64,000 nt of DNA from Microcystis aeruginosa W13-11 (GCA_009995705.1 JAADBR010000001.1:1-64000), one strand, 5' to 3'. Numbered from the stretch's first letter, positions 1 through 8,954 are shown. The notes: generated from the sequence alone by a model not told the origin. Made by a program: numbers and translations.

Positions 1-2
1 TA

Positions 3-191
3 ACTGAAAAGCCAGTGTTTTCAGAAAAAAGGATTAAACGAGGTTTATATCGCACAGATAGAGGATTTCTTTGCCAATTTGATGTGATGGGTTCCTACAA
101 CATTTTGCGAAAAGTATTCCCAAATGCGTTTAACCGCTATGGGATAGAGAGGTGCGTAGTTCAGCCAAGGAGAATCAATCTCTCGAAGTAA
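3..191 (+). CDS. tnpB: TnpB (IS200/IS605 family), C-terminal end
   Basis: The frame is open from the left edge of the window and gives 62 residues ending at TAA. It contains FDVMGSYNILRK, which matches the conserved end of the TnpB RuvC-like nuclease (canonical D-x-NGAxNI-x-RK), including the last catalytic Asp. TnpB proteins are RNA-guided nucleases carried by IS200/IS605 elements. The start and most of the protein lie outside the window, so I cannot say whether the gene is intact. No tnpA is visible here. The right end of the element should lie within a few hundred bases downstream but could not be fixed. Confidence 0.8.
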   Translation, partial: TEKPVFSEKRIKRGLYRTDRGFLCQFDVMGSYNILRKVFPNAFNRYGIERCVVQPRRINLSK

Positions 192-333
192 AAGTGAAGG
201 GAATTTTTGAAACGGAATTCAGTCTGTCTATATTTGACTATACTTTTACTAACTATTAGCTATTTCTTCGGGGACTCTAGCCACTATTTTCAGAGATTGC
301 TGTAATGGGGATTGGCTGACGTCCGTTTAAGTG

Positions 334-455
334 CAGCAACCCTCATTTTAAGGTTTCATGACATTAAAACCCTTGAACCTAGAGGGGTTAATAATTCTGA
401 ACAAATCTCTAGATCGCTGAAACAACGCAAAATCGTTTCAAAATGAGAATTGCTG
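334..455. mobile_element. MITE family A, copy 1 (122 bp, 9-bp TSD)
   Basis: The element starts CAGCAACCCTCATTTT and ends AAAATGAGAATTGCTG, so the ends are imperfect inverted repeats. It is flanked by a perfect 9-bp direct repeat, GTTTAAGTG, at 325-333 and 456-464, which reads as a target-site duplication. It has no coding capacity. A 122-bp relative lies at 23279-23400 and a 206-bp relative with similar ends at 7851-8056. It sits at the 3' end of the 458-727 gene, whose stop codon lies inside the right target duplication. Confidence 0.85.
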
Positions 456-457
456 GT

Positions 458-727
458 TTAAGTGGATTGACTGGCCAGAAATTGTCTTTGATAGTCTAAA
501 AACTCGCCATGCCATTCTGCAAAACGCCGCTCCCCATCTCTGACTAAAAGTTGGCGGTAGGCTTCCGAAGAAATCCAGGGCTTTGTTGGACGTTGTTGGG
601 CAGAACGAGCTTGGTATTCAGCCGTTGATTGACGGCATTGGTTGTGATAATTTTGGTGCCATTCCCGATAGCGCCGTTCTCCGTCCCGCACGAGGGCTTG
701 GCGATAGGCTTCTGAAGATAGACTCAT
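458..727 (-). CDS. Small protein with duplicated SSEAYRQ-LVRDGERR motif
   Basis: This is an 89-residue product of unknown function. The start at 727 is chosen because AAGGAG lies 6 bp upstream of that ATG; an ATG six codons earlier lacks such a site. The protein is an internal duplication: SSEAYRQALVRDGERRYREWH near residues 4-24 recurs as SSEAYRQLLVRDGERRFAEWH near 53-73. It is rich in Arg, Glu, Gln and Tyr, with no membrane segment. A perfect TATAAT lies about 40 bp upstream. The stop codon falls in the target duplication of a MITE, so the original C-terminus may have been altered. Confidence 0.6.
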   Translation of the reverse strand: MSLSSEAYRQALVRDGERRYREWHQNYHNQCRQSTAEYQARSAQQRPTKPWISSEAYRQLLVRDGERRFAEWHGEFLDYQRQFLASQST

Positions 728-767
728 GGTGTTACTCCTTTTCAAATCCCTTAATGGCTTGGCCAGA

Positions 768-773
768 ATTATA
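768..773 (-). promoter_or_regulatory. Candidate -10 box for the 458-727 gene
   Basis: On the minus strand this is a perfect TATAAT about 40 bp upstream of the ATG at 727. No convincing -35 hexamer at 16-18 bp was found; a TTGACA occurs but is about 33 bp away. It is inferred from sequence only. Confidence 0.4.
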
Positions 774-1021
774 ACACAATGGGTGAACTACCCAGCACTG
801 ACCTCTTGTCAAGGTAAAATATAGGCCCTTGCCTTCAGTGGCAAGGTTTCTTTGCTATCCTAACTGCTGCATTCTGCCCCGCTTTGCGTTGCTTCCCTCG
901 GCCACAGCTAACCCCATTCAAAAAGTCTAGTTTTTCTGGTTTTTTCTCCTCGGTTAACATTGATCGTAACCTATGGTAGGTAGGATATACACTTTAGGTA
1001 TCAATATATGTGGTAATTTTT
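774..1021. other. Non-coding stretch upstream of dnaE C-half
   Basis: No reading frame, RNA gene or clear hairpin was recognised here. The region from 774 to 1259 contains only the dispersed repeat at 1022-1152 and about 100 bp of unremarkable sequence before the dnaE start. Confidence 0.5.
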
Positions 1022-1152
1022 TGGCTCTCTTGGGTTTGGTGGGTAAAATGTACTTTAAGATACAGTCCTGCTGGCGAGCTAGTAGAAAGAACCACAAAGA
1101 CACGAAGAACACAAAGATTGATCGCTCTTATATAAGTTAAACTTATGACACA
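1022..1152 (+). repeat. Dispersed repeat F, copy 1
   Basis: About 130 bp recur in inverted orientation at 9290-9420. Shared blocks include GGTTTGGTGGGTAAAATGTA, a CACAAAGACAC-type block and AAAGATTGATCGCT followed by TATATAAGTTAAACTTAT. The two copies differ at scattered positions. No inverted ends or target duplication were recognised, so its mobility class is unknown. Confidence 0.75.
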
Positions 1153-1259
1153 AGGGATAAGAGAGTCATTTTTGGGACTTTGGCAGCCTGATTTGGCAAA
1201 GAAATGCCATATTTCCATTAGCACCGTTACAAAAATCTCTGGACAGTTGAGTTACTAAT

Positions 1260-1367
1260 ATGGTTAAAATTATCAGTCGTCAATCCTTGGGAAGAAAACC
1301 CGTTTACGATATTGGTGTAGAGAAAGATCATAATTTTTTGCTGGGCAACGGGTTAATTGCCTCCAAT
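1260..1367 (+). other. Split intein C-fragment (IntC) coding segment
   Basis: Thirty-six codons encode the IntC part: the block with Asp17 in VYDIG, the HN pair at 24-25, and terminal Asn36 that cyclises. The +1 nucleophile is Cys37. Residue 35 is Ser rather than the penultimate His of many inteins, which is usual for cyanobacterial DnaE inteins. No homing endonuclease is present. Confidence 0.95.
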
Positions 1368-2597
1368 TGTTTTAATAAATCTCACTCTACCGCTTATGCT
1401 TACGTCACCTATCAAACTGCTTATTTAAAAGCTAATTATCCTGTGGAATATATGACAGCGTTACTAACTGCTAGTAGCGATAATCAGGATAAGGTGGAAA
1501 AGTATCGAGAAAACTGTCAGAAAATGAATATCGATGTCGAACCTCCCGACATCAATCGATCGCAAAAACATTTTACCCCGATTGGGCGCAAAATTCTCTT
1601 TGGTTTGTCCGCAGTTAGAAATCTGGGCGAAAATGCGATCGAGGCTATTTTAAAAGCCCGGAAAGCAGCGGGAGGAAAGTTTACTTCCTTAGGAGATTTT
1701 TGCGAGCGTGTTGACTTGCGAGTGATCAACAAAAGAGCTTTAGAAACGCTAATTTATTCTGGTGCTTTTGATAAAATTCAACCGAATCGCCATCAATTAA
1801 TTGAAGATTTAGAATTAGTAGTTGCTTGGGCGCAAAAACGCACCAAAGAGAAAGAAAGTGGTCAAATGAATATTTTTGATATGCTAGGAGGTAGCACAGA
1901 AAATAAACAAGAATCAGAGTTTGAACAGTCTCCCAGTGCCACCGCAGTGGAAGATTTTTCCCTACAGGAAAAGTTAAGACTAGAAAAAGAACATTTGGGT
2001 TTTTATGTTTCCGAACATCCTTTAAAAGCTTTACAAAGAGCTGCTCAAGTCCTATCTCCCATCAATTTAGCTGATTTAGAAGAACACAAAACCAGAAAAA
2101 AAGTCAGTGCCATTGTCCTATTAAATGCCGTCAAGAAGATTATGACTAAAAAAGGGACTCCCATGGCCTTTTTAACCCTAGAAGATGCCTCGGGACAATC
2201 GGAAGCGGTGATTTTTTCCGATACCTACGAACGGCTGCAAAAATTATTAGTGGAGGAAGCAACTTTAATGGTGTGGGGAAAAGTGGATCGCCGAGATGAT
2301 CGGGTACAATTAATTATCGAAGATGCGGAACCGATCGAAACCATTAAAATGGTGATGGTTAATTTATCGATGCAAGATGTCGTCAACCAAAATCGTCAAA
2401 ATCTTCTTAAAAGTATTCTGCAATCAGGAGACAAACAAAAGGCAAAAGTTCCCGTTATTGCCACCATCGGTGCGGGAACTCAACGTCAATTTGTGCGTTT
2501 AGGACAAAACTATTGGGTAGAGGATGACAATTCAGTGGTAGAGTCTCTGAAAGTTGCGGGTTTTCTGGCTAATTCCGCACCTTTGATTAATCATTAA
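1260..2597 (+). CDS. dnaE: DNA polymerase III alpha subunit, C-terminal half with split intein IntC
   Basis: This 445-residue product is the C-terminal half of the replicative polymerase, which in many cyanobacteria is made as two proteins joined by trans-splicing. Residues 1-36 are the IntC piece (starts [11 protein letters not shown], ends [13 protein letters not shown]), followed by Cys37 and the extein [20 protein letters not shown]. Downstream come the helix-hairpin-helix region (about 105-190) and an OB-fold of the tRNA-anti type (about 275-345). The extein, about 409 residues, fits the usual split position. The N-half gene is not in this window, as expected, since the two halves are normally far apart. 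No obvious strong RBS was seen. Confidence 0.97.
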   Translation: MVKIISRQSLGRKPVYDIGVEKDHNFLLGNGLIASNCFNKSHSTAYAYVTYQTAYLKANYPVEYMTALLTASSDNQDKVEKYRENCQKMNIDVEPPDINRSQKHFTPIGRKILFGLSAVRNLGENAIEAILKARKAAGGKFTSLGDFCERVDLRVINKRALETLIYSGAFDKIQPNRHQLIEDLELVVAWAQKRTKEKESGQMNIFDMLGGSTENKQESEFEQSPSATAVEDFSLQEKLRLEKEHLGFYVSEHPLKALQRAAQVLSPINLADLEEHKTRKKVSAIVLLNAVKKIMTKKGTPMAFLTLEDASGQSEAVIFSDTYERLQKLLVEEATLMVWGKVDRRDDRVQLIIEDAEPIETIKMVMVNLSMQDVVNQNRQNLLKSILQSGDKQKAKVPVIATIGAGTQRQFVRLGQNYWVEDDNSVVESLKVAGFLANSAPLINH

Positions 2598-2712
2598 ATG
2601 CTAACTGGCAATCACTCAAGGGCGATGATTGCGCCAATATTGTTCCTGTAAAACCTTCTCAATTTCCGGTTTCGATAATAATTCTTTTTCCACCCACAAA
2701 ATCAAGACAAAT

Positions 2713-3747
2713 ATGGATTTTGATCACCTCTTTGACACTATTGCCACTCTTGTCTTCCATCATTCTCCTAGTGGGATGGAAACGGAAATCGATCGCTTTT
2801 TACTAGAACGCTTTCAAGAGTTAGGATTAGAAACATGGCAAGATCAAGCGGGAAATGTCATTGGAAGAATTAAAGGACAAGATTCGACTAAAAAAATTGC
2901 TATTACCGGTCATAAAGACGAAATTGGGGCTATTATCAAGGCAATTAATCCCGATGGTACTCTGCAAATTCGCCGACTCGGGGGCGCTTTTCCCTGGATT
3001 TACGGAGAGGGGGTGGTAGATATTATCGGTGATAGGGAAACCAGATCGGGGATTCTCTCCTTTGGTTCCCGTCATATTTCCCATCAATCCCCGCAAAAAG
3101 TGCAGCAGGAAAACACTCCCGTCACCTGGGAATCCGCATGGATAGAGACGAAATTGACTCCAGAGGAATTAGACGCTTGTGGGGTGCGCGTCGGTAGTCG
3201 AGTTGTGGTGGGAAAACACCGAAAACAACCCTTTCGACTAAAAGACTACATTGCCAGTTATACCCTTGATAATAAAGCTTCCGTGGCGATTCTTTTGGCA
3301 TTAGCGGCCAGAATAATTAACCCTGCGGTGGATATATATCTGGTTGCCTCAGCAAAGGAGGAGGTAGGAGCCTTAGGGGCCTTATTTTTCACCGCAAATA
3401 ACCGCTTAGATGCTTTAATTGCCCTAGAAATCTGTCCCCTCGCTCCTGAATATCCGATTAAGGATGGCAGCAGTCCTGTGTTATTGTCTCAGGATGGTTA
3501 CGGTATCTATGATGAGGAATTAAATCAAGAATTAAGAATAGCGGCCGAAAAGGCGAGAATACCTCTGCAATTAGCTATTATTAGCGGTTTTGGTAGCGAT
3601 GCCTCCATCGCCATGAAATTCGGTCATATAGCTAAGGCCGCTTGCTTAGGTTTCCCCACCCAAAACACCCACGGTTATGAAATCGCCCATTTAGGAGCCA
3701 TGGCTAACTGCATTAGCATATTAGAAGCTTATTGTCAACTAATTTAG
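2713..3747 (+). CDS. M42 family metallopeptidase (cellulase M / FrvX-type aminopeptidase)
   Basis: The 344-residue product is a cytosolic dinuclear-metal aminopeptidase of the M42 family. The ATG at 2713 is preferred over one 28 codons upstream because the upstream extension does not resemble the family and the protein then begins MDFDHLFDTIATL. Visible ligand motifs are GHKDEIG (His67, Asp69), YTLDNKA (bridging Asp), KEEVGALGA (catalytic and ligand Glu pair) and NTHGYEIAH (distal His). Length fits the family. It converges on the next gene and overlaps its stop by 4 bp. Substrate is not predictable. Confidence 0.9.
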   Translation: MDFDHLFDTIATLVFHHSPSGMETEIDRFLLERFQELGLETWQDQAGNVIGRIKGQDSTKKIAITGHKDEIGAIIKAINPDGTLQIRRLGGAFPWIYGEGVVDIIGDRETRSGILSFGSRHISHQSPQKVQQENTPVTWESAWIETKLTPEELDACGVRVGSRVVVGKHRKQPFRLKDYIASYTLDNKASVAILLALAARIINPAVDIYLVASAKEEVGALGALFFTANNRLDALIALEICPLAPEYPIKDGSSPVLLSQDGYGIYDEELNQELRIAAEKARIPLQLAIISGFGSDASIAMKFGHIAKAACLGFPTQNTHGYEIAHLGAMANCISILEAYCQLI

Positions 3748-4235
3748 CTATTTTTAGCAAAAAACCAGAGCATCAATAGAATAATAGCGATCGCCAGTCC
3801 GATAAAAACAGTATTTTTATGCTGCTCTAACTGCATAGGTGCGGGGAGTTCTTCTTTTTTCTGTTTATTTGTTCCCTTTTTAAATTGCGCTGTGCTATCG
3901 GGAAGTTTCTCTAAATCGGGAATCTTCGTCATCCACTCATCTGGGCGTTTGAGACGGGGAGCTTCGATAATATAAAGCAGACGCTTGGCCTGTTCGCGAA
4001 TTTGATCGATAGGATGGGTAATAAGTTGCCTACAGATTTCACTAGCTTTCTCCTCCTCTCCTAACCCCTGATGGGCAGAAATTAACCAAATTTGAACCTC
4101 ACCCCCTGCTCGAGATCCTAAGGAAATTAAGGCTAAAGCCGCATTTAATTGCTGGATACTAAGACGATATTGTCCACGCTCAAAGGCACTGATTCCAGCT
4201 TGATAAAGGTCTTGAAAAGAAAGATTTTCGGCCAC
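3744..4235 (-). CDS. TPR-containing protein with C-terminal membrane anchor
   Basis: The 163-residue product starts MAENLSFQDLYQAGISAFERG, a tetratricopeptide-type helical pair covering about residues 8-75 (FERGQYRLSIQQLNAAL then IWLISAHQGLGEEEKASE). Residues about 110-135 are Lys- and Glu-rich. A hydrophobic helix (VFIGLAIAIILLMLWFF) lies at the C-terminus, so it is probably a tail-anchored membrane protein. The function is unknown; TPR units normally mediate protein contacts. It is convergent with the M42 peptidase and divergent from the O-antigen-ligase-like gene. A HIP1 octamer lies inside it at 3787. Confidence 0.8.
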   Translation of the reverse strand: MAENLSFQDLYQAGISAFERGQYRLSIQQLNAALALISLGSRAGGEVQIWLISAHQGLGEEEKASEICRQLITHPIDQIREQAKRLLYIIEAPRLKRPDEWMTKIPDLEKLPDSTAQFKKGTNKQKKEELPAPMQLEQHKNTVFIGLAIAIILLMLWFFAKNS

Positions 4236-4375
4236 GGAGTCAAGATCGAGATAAATGAAATTTTACACAAGTATAGCAACAGGTAAGAAGCAAAAGGAAA
4301 CTCTCGACCATTGAGAATGAGAGTCTTGACAAAAATCTGGTACACTTTCTGCTAAACCTGTTAAAGCTGTACGGC

Positions 4376-5935
4376 ATGAAAGAGAGTAACTCCCTGTCAC
4401 TAACTATATTAGTGATCGCCACTACAATAATTAGTGTAGTTTTGGGGATTTTATTTGACGAAAAAGCATCTTTATTAGGTATTTTGGCAGTTCCTGCCAT
4501 GGTTGCTTCTTTTATCCATCCCCGTCTAGGATTATTAGCCCTGCTCATCTATCTTCCCCTGAGTAATACCATCACTTTTGCCGTGGTGAGAGTTTTTCAG
4601 GTAAAGGGCAACTTCATTGATGGAGAGCCATCCTATGCCCTCTACAAAATCGCCAAGGATGCCTTTTATTTACCAGCTTTAGCGGCAATTTTAATTAAAA
4701 CCAAAACTTTTAAGCAATTAAGCCCGCAAATCAAGCCTTTTCTCCTCACGGCTTCAATTTTACTTGCCATCTGCTTGATAACTTTTCTTTTTGTCAATCT
4801 GCCCCAAGGATCAATTGCTGTGGGAATTGTGGGATTAAAAACCATCTTCGGTTATATTCCCCTGATTCTCTGTGGCTACTATTTAATCGAGCAAAAACAG
4901 GATTTATTCGTAGTTAATCGGCTTTTAATCGTGATGATCTTAGTCTGTTGCAGTTTAGCTCTAATTCAATACTTCTTACTCCTCCAAGGCATCTGTCACG
5001 ATAGCGAATTCTTCAATCAACTAGAAGTTAGAGCCCCGAAATCCGACAGCCAATTTTATCCAGATATTACCGCCAAAGCCAGCTTGAAAGCTCAATGTTT
5101 TGTCGGGGGTTCGGTGTTGTATAATCCCGATCGAGGCTTAATTCGTCTCCCCGGCACATTTTCCGATCCTTGGCAATGGGGTTGGTTTTTAGTATCTAGT
5201 AGCGTCATCAGTTACGCAGCCAGCTTTAGTGATCCACAAAAAAGATGGCGCGTCGCTGGTTGGGTGGCAATAGTTTTAGTCTTCCTTGCGACTCTGGTTT
5301 CTGGACAAAGATTACCTTTTTTGCTAGTACCTTTGTTTTACTTAGTTTTTTTTATTGCTAATAGCAAAAATAAGCAAAAGTTACCATTAAAATTGGTAAT
5401 TGTGGCGATGCTTTCCCTGCTCGCGGTGATGTTAATTCCCTTTATTCGGGAAAGAGGGCTAAATTTTATCGGTCGCTGGCTATATTCGTCTCCCATTGAC
5501 TTTGTAGGCAATCAAATGCAGTGGGCCTTAAGATATTTACAGCTTTTTGGTTTTGGTTTAGGCACAGCCACCACTGGCTCTCGTCATATAGTGGGGGAAG
5601 ATGGGATAAGACTAATTGAAACCTACTACGCTAAACTTATCTACGAAATCGGTATCGTCGGTTTTATCGCTCTTATGGCACTGGTGACAATTCTCTGTAT
5701 TCTCACCTTTAAAGCCTATTTAAAAGTAAAAAATCCCGCTTTAAAGCATTGGGGTCTCTCTATCTGGATTTTTATACTTTTTATTAGCTATAATCCCTAC
5801 TATTATCCTCTCTCCGTCGAGCCTGTTTCTGTTTACTATTGGTTATTCGCTGGAATATTGCTAAAACTGCCAGAAATCAGCGATAAATTGGAAGATGAGG
5901 CGGGATTTTCCGAAAAAAATGAAGTGGAAAATTAA
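4376..5935 (+). CDS. O-antigen ligase / Wzy-like polytopic membrane protein
   Basis: The 519-residue product has about 10-12 hydrophobic segments from residue 10 onward and a long extracytoplasmic stretch around residues 205-265, typical of the Wzy_C / O-antigen ligase superfamily. The segments GLIRLPGTFSDPWQWGWFL and, later, FGFGLGTATTGSRHI resemble the conserved loops of that family. These enzymes polymerise or ligate lipid-linked glycans in the inner membrane. I cannot distinguish ligase from polymerase. It stands alone here, far from the glycan region at 37-54 kb. The start ATG at 4376 follows a divergent promoter region. Confidence 0.8.
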   Translation: MKESNSLSLTILVIATTIISVVLGILFDEKASLLGILAVPAMVASFIHPRLGLLALLIYLPLSNTITFAVVRVFQVKGNFIDGEPSYALYKIAKDAFYLPALAAILIKTKTFKQLSPQIKPFLLTASILLAICLITFLFVNLPQGSIAVGIVGLKTIFGYIPLILCGYYLIEQKQDLFVVNRLLIVMILVCCSLALIQYFLLLQGICHDSEFFNQLEVRAPKSDSQFYPDITAKASLKAQCFVGGSVLYNPDRGLIRLPGTFSDPWQWGWFLVSSSVISYAASFSDPQKRWRVAGWVAIVLVFLATLVSGQRLPFLLVPLFYLVFFIANSKNKQKLPLKLVIVAMLSLLAVMLIPFIRERGLNFIGRWLYSSPIDFVGNQMQWALRYLQLFGFGLGTATTGSRHIVGEDGIRLIETYYAKLIYEIGIVGFIALMALVTILCILTFKAYLKVKNPALKHWGLSIWIFILFISYNPYYYPLSVEPVSVYYWLFAGILLKLPEISDKLEDEAGFSEKNEVEN

Positions 5936-5988
5936 GAGGATTTTTATCGATAATTACATTATCTCTCCACTGATAGGAGTTAACCGCA

Positions 5989-6168
5989 ATGACAGCAGAA
6001 ATCGTTAACTATCCCCTCGAATCTGTCCTTAAGGAAATCAAAGATAGTATTCAAAGTGTTGATCAAAAGCTAGAAACCTTCCAGAAAGATGTTGATCAAA
6101 AGCTAGATAATCTCGAAAAAGGTTTCGATCAAAAGCTAGAAACCTTCCAGAAATTGGTGGTGGGTTAA
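5989..6168 (+). CDS. Short coiled-coil protein with repeated DQKLE units
   Basis: This 59-residue reading frame is preceded by TAGGAG 8 bp before the ATG. It starts MTAEIVNYPLESVLKEIKDS and continues with three copies of a VDQKLETFQK-type unit, i.e. heptad coiled coil. It ends abruptly in KLVVG just before the insertion zone of the IS66 element at 6246. Longer cyanobacterial coiled-coil proteins begin the same way, so this may be a C-terminally truncated relative; that is inference. A broken relative may lie at 31574. Function unknown. Confidence 0.5.
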   Translation: MTAEIVNYPLESVLKEIKDSIQSVDQKLETFQKDVDQKLDNLEKGFDQKLETFQKLVVG

Positions 6169-6288
6169 TAATTGGCTCTGGGGGAACGCGGTTCGCCCCT
6201 ACGGTTTTATGTTCTTGCTTAAAACAACAAATCTAAATATAATTTGTAACCGTTCAGGGGGGGACGAAATCTGGTAATCTAAGAGACA

Positions 6289-7850
6289 TGGATGAGAAGC
6301 AGCTACTAGAGATGTCAGGAATTGGCGCAGAGGATTGGGAGAGGACGACCGCCAGCGTCAGACAGCTAGTAGTGCAGTTAGGTTTGAAGATAGAGCAACT
6401 AGAGCAACACCTCAAAGAATTACAAGGAGCTAACGAGTAGATAACCGAGAAAGTCAATCGTAACTCCCCAGAACTCCCATAGCCCAACCGCTTCAGACCC
6501 TCCCAACGTCGAGAAGACGGAGAAAAAAAGCCAACGGGAAAAAAGCGAGGGGGGCAACCAGAACACGCAGGCCATAGTCGTCGTTTGTATCCAGTCGAAG
6601 GGTGTGATAGCGTCATCAACCACTATCCTAAAACTTGCAACTGTTGTGGCGAACCCCTACAAGGAGTGGACTCCAACCCCTACCGCCATCAAGTAGTAGA
6701 AATTCCCCCGATTAAGCTCCAAATCGCGGAGCATCACCCGCACCAACTAACTTGCACTCGCTGCGGACAGACAAGTCCAGCCACTCTACCTGAAGCGGTA
6801 GAAGCCAGTGGCTATGGCGAAACAGTCCTAGCCATCGTCTCAGTGCTGAGCGGGATGTACCGTCATTCCCATCGGATGGTGGTTTCGGCGATGTCGGACT
6901 TGTTTGGGGTGAAAATGTCTTTGGGGACAGTCAACCGTCTGAGAAAAGAAGCTAGTGAGGCGGTCTCAGCCTCACTAGAGGAAGTCAAAGCCTACATCCA
7001 AGCTGCGCCCATAGTGGGAGCCGATGAGACCGGTTTTGGACAAGGAAATGCCGATGGGGACAATCCCCAGTCCAAGAGAGCCTGGTTGTGGGTAGCCGTC
7101 ACCCCCCTGGTCAGCTTCTTCTGTGTGGGGTTGTCGCGCTCGACAGCAGCGGCTCAAGGGTTATTGGGAGAGAACTTTGGCGAGATTCTCAACAGTGCTG
7201 CCGTAGGCACTGGCTTCGCCAGCCCGCTATAATGCTTACAATTGGGTCGATGTTGACCAAAGACAACTGTGTTGGGCGCATCTGAAGCGGGAGTTCACCA
7301 AAATCTCTGAACGCAGTGGAGTCTCCCGTCAACTGGGACGAGACTTACTGGCTCAGCAGAAAAAGTTATTTCGCCTCTGGCAGCGAGTGCGAGATGGAAC
7401 CCTCAGTCGCAGGGAGTTTCAGTTATTATGTCACCGATTTAAGCGCGGGTGAGCAGTTTGCAAAGGGCAGGGAGCGGCGTATCAGATTGGCTTCAAAGAA
7501 AAGACTCCTTTGGCGAAAACCGTCCGCATCTGCCGACAACCGCTGAAAGTGGAGCCAGCCCTGTGGCTGTTTGTCACGGTAGAGGGACTGGAGCCGACGA
7601 ACAATGCCGCTGAGAGAGCAATTCGTCCGGCGGTACTGTGGCGGCGGACTAGCTTTGGTTCTCAAAGCCAGGCGGGTAGTGTGTTTGTGGCGCGGATGCT
7701 GACAGTAGTGACGAGTCTGCGTTCTCAAAACCGGAATGTCTTGGAATTCATGACTGAGGAACCCTTCGCGCCTCTAGGGGAGAGAATTCTCCTCCCTCTC
7801 TCCTGCCCCAGGAGAGTGCTTCCACAGAGTCAATGCTACTGGCTGCTTGA
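6289..7850 (+). pseudogene. IS66 transposase, inactivated
   Basis: Reading from ATG 6289 gives an N-terminal helical region (IEQLEQHLKELQGANE), then in-frame TAG codons at about 6439 and 6481, then the zinc-binding IS66 motif (CNCCGEPL ... CTRCGQ) and the DDE domain (IVGADETGFGQG). At about 7197-7224 an insertion of about 27 bp with a CTGGC-TTC-GCCAG hairpin shifts the frame in place of the expected NSDRYNAYNWV. A further shift near 7450 separates the last block (KVEPALWLFVTVEGLEPTNNAAERAIRP), and another near 7760 precedes the terminal LLAA. At least two stops and three frame breaks make it non-functional. Confidence 0.9.
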
Positions 7851-8056
7851 CAGCAATCCTAAATTTGCCCTTTAGCAAGGCTTTTGGGAGTTAGTTCGCA
7901 TAATACGGGGTAAAATTCAATAGGATGGCGAATTTCATTTCACGAGTCTTTGGGCTTTTGACGTGATAGTACACCCAAAGTTGCCTCAAAAATCCCCCTT
8001 TAAAATGTTCTTTAAATCCCTAAAAGGCTTGCTGTGTCTAAAACTGAGAATTGCTG
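7851..8056. mobile_element. MITE family A relative nested in IS66 (206 bp, 9-bp TSD)
   Basis: The element starts CAGCAATCCTAAATTTG and ends AAACTGAGAATTGCTG, with imperfect inverted ends close to those of the 122-bp MITEs. GCTGCTTGA is directly repeated at 7842-7850 and 8057-8065, giving a 9-bp target duplication. Removing the element joins the transposase terminus directly to the IS66 right end, so the insertion came after the IS66. It has no open frame of its own. Confidence 0.8.
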
Positions 8057-8200
8057 GCTGCTTGACACCTCCCCCCTGAACGGTTATCCTCAGTATTTAG
8101 ATAGGTACTGTATCATGGTCGGATTAAACAACATTGTTGTATCCGTTAGTGTGCAATCTCTGTTTTTCAACTTTTGCCCTATTACTAACTAGAAATCAAA

Positions 8201-8920
8201 ATGATCACAAACATCTCTAGACAATTAACCACGGGCGTTCTTGCCATCGCTGGCAGCGTTGCAGCTTTCGGCTTCGGCGGTATCGTTCAGGCTCAAACTA
8301 CTGCTAATGCCACCTTTGGTGCTACCACGGGCGGTGTAACGTTCACTGGTGATCTCAGTACAGCTACCTCCATCACCTTTAGCACGTTATCAGGAGTAGT
8401 GACCGACGTTCCCACTACCTATACCCCTTTCGGCGGCACCTCCGCTCCTAACAACTTCAGCGCCGGTAATGGTCCGACTGGAGCTACTTTTGCTGTCGGG
8501 GCGGGGTTCGGCGTGACATTTACTGGTGGTGGTACCATTCTAGATTTCACTGGCGCTGGTGCGGGTAATAGCACTGAAGGCATCACCCTTAACTTCGCTT
8601 CCACTACTGGTTTTGGTTCTGGTACATCCCCTGCAAACCGCTATACTTTCACTGCTAGTTCTGGTATAGTCACCAGCCAGACTATCACTGGTTTAAATAT
8701 TGCTTTTTTGGGAAGTTTCGCAGATAGTGGCGGCTCCTTCTCAACTTCTGCTGCCACAGTCAGTCTATCGATTGCTTCTTCAGGTGTGGGTCAAGGTACT
8801 AATACTTTCACCTTCGGTACACCTCCCGCTTTTGTATCAACAAGTGTTCCCGAACCTTCTGCTATCTTGGGTATCTTAGCCTTTGCTGGTATTGGCGCCT
8901 TTGCTCGTCGCAAGAGATAG
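8201..8920 (+). CDS. PEP-CTERM sorting-signal protein
   Basis: The 239-residue product has a Sec signal peptide (MITNISRQLTTGVLAIAGSV, cleavage probably after VQAQ near residue 31) and a C-terminal PEP-CTERM tripartite signal: VPEPSAI near 216, a hydrophobic helix (LGILAFAGIGAFA), and the basic tail RRKR. Such proteins are processed by exosortase and exported to the envelope or matrix. The middle is rich in Gly, Thr, Ser and Ala with little charge. No exosortase gene is in this window. A terminator follows directly. The role in this organism is unknown. Confidence 0.93.
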   Translation: MITNISRQLTTGVLAIAGSVAAFGFGGIVQAQTTANATFGATTGGVTFTGDLSTATSITFSTLSGVVTDVPTTYTPFGGTSAPNNFSAGNGPTGATFAVGAGFGVTFTGGGTILDFTGAGAGNSTEGITLNFASTTGFGSGTSPANRYTFTASSGIVTSQTITGLNIAFLGSFADSGGSFSTSAATVSLSIASSGVGQGTNTFTFGTPPAFVSTSVPEPSAILGILAFAGIGAFARRKR

Positions 8921-8954
8921 TCACTGCCATTAATCAAAAGTAATGGAAAAAACG

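Larger units (their letters stand above)
6246..8086 (+). mobile_element. IS66-family element, degenerate, about 1.84 kb
   Basis: Terminal inverted repeats TAACCGTTCAGGGGGG (left, 6247) and CCCCCCTGAACGGTTA (right, ending 8086) bracket a decayed IS66 transposase gene. The expected 8-bp target duplication of IS66 was not recognised in the flanks. Inside the right end a 206-bp MITE has inserted. The element lacks an intact transposase and the small accessory genes of longer IS66 members. Confidence 0.85.

Noticed and set aside
2598..2712. Short minus-strand frame reading LWVEKELLSKPEIEKVLQEQ before the M42 gene
   Set aside because: It looks slightly protein-like but has no start and no recognisable family. 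It may be a gene tail; the evidence is too thin to list it.
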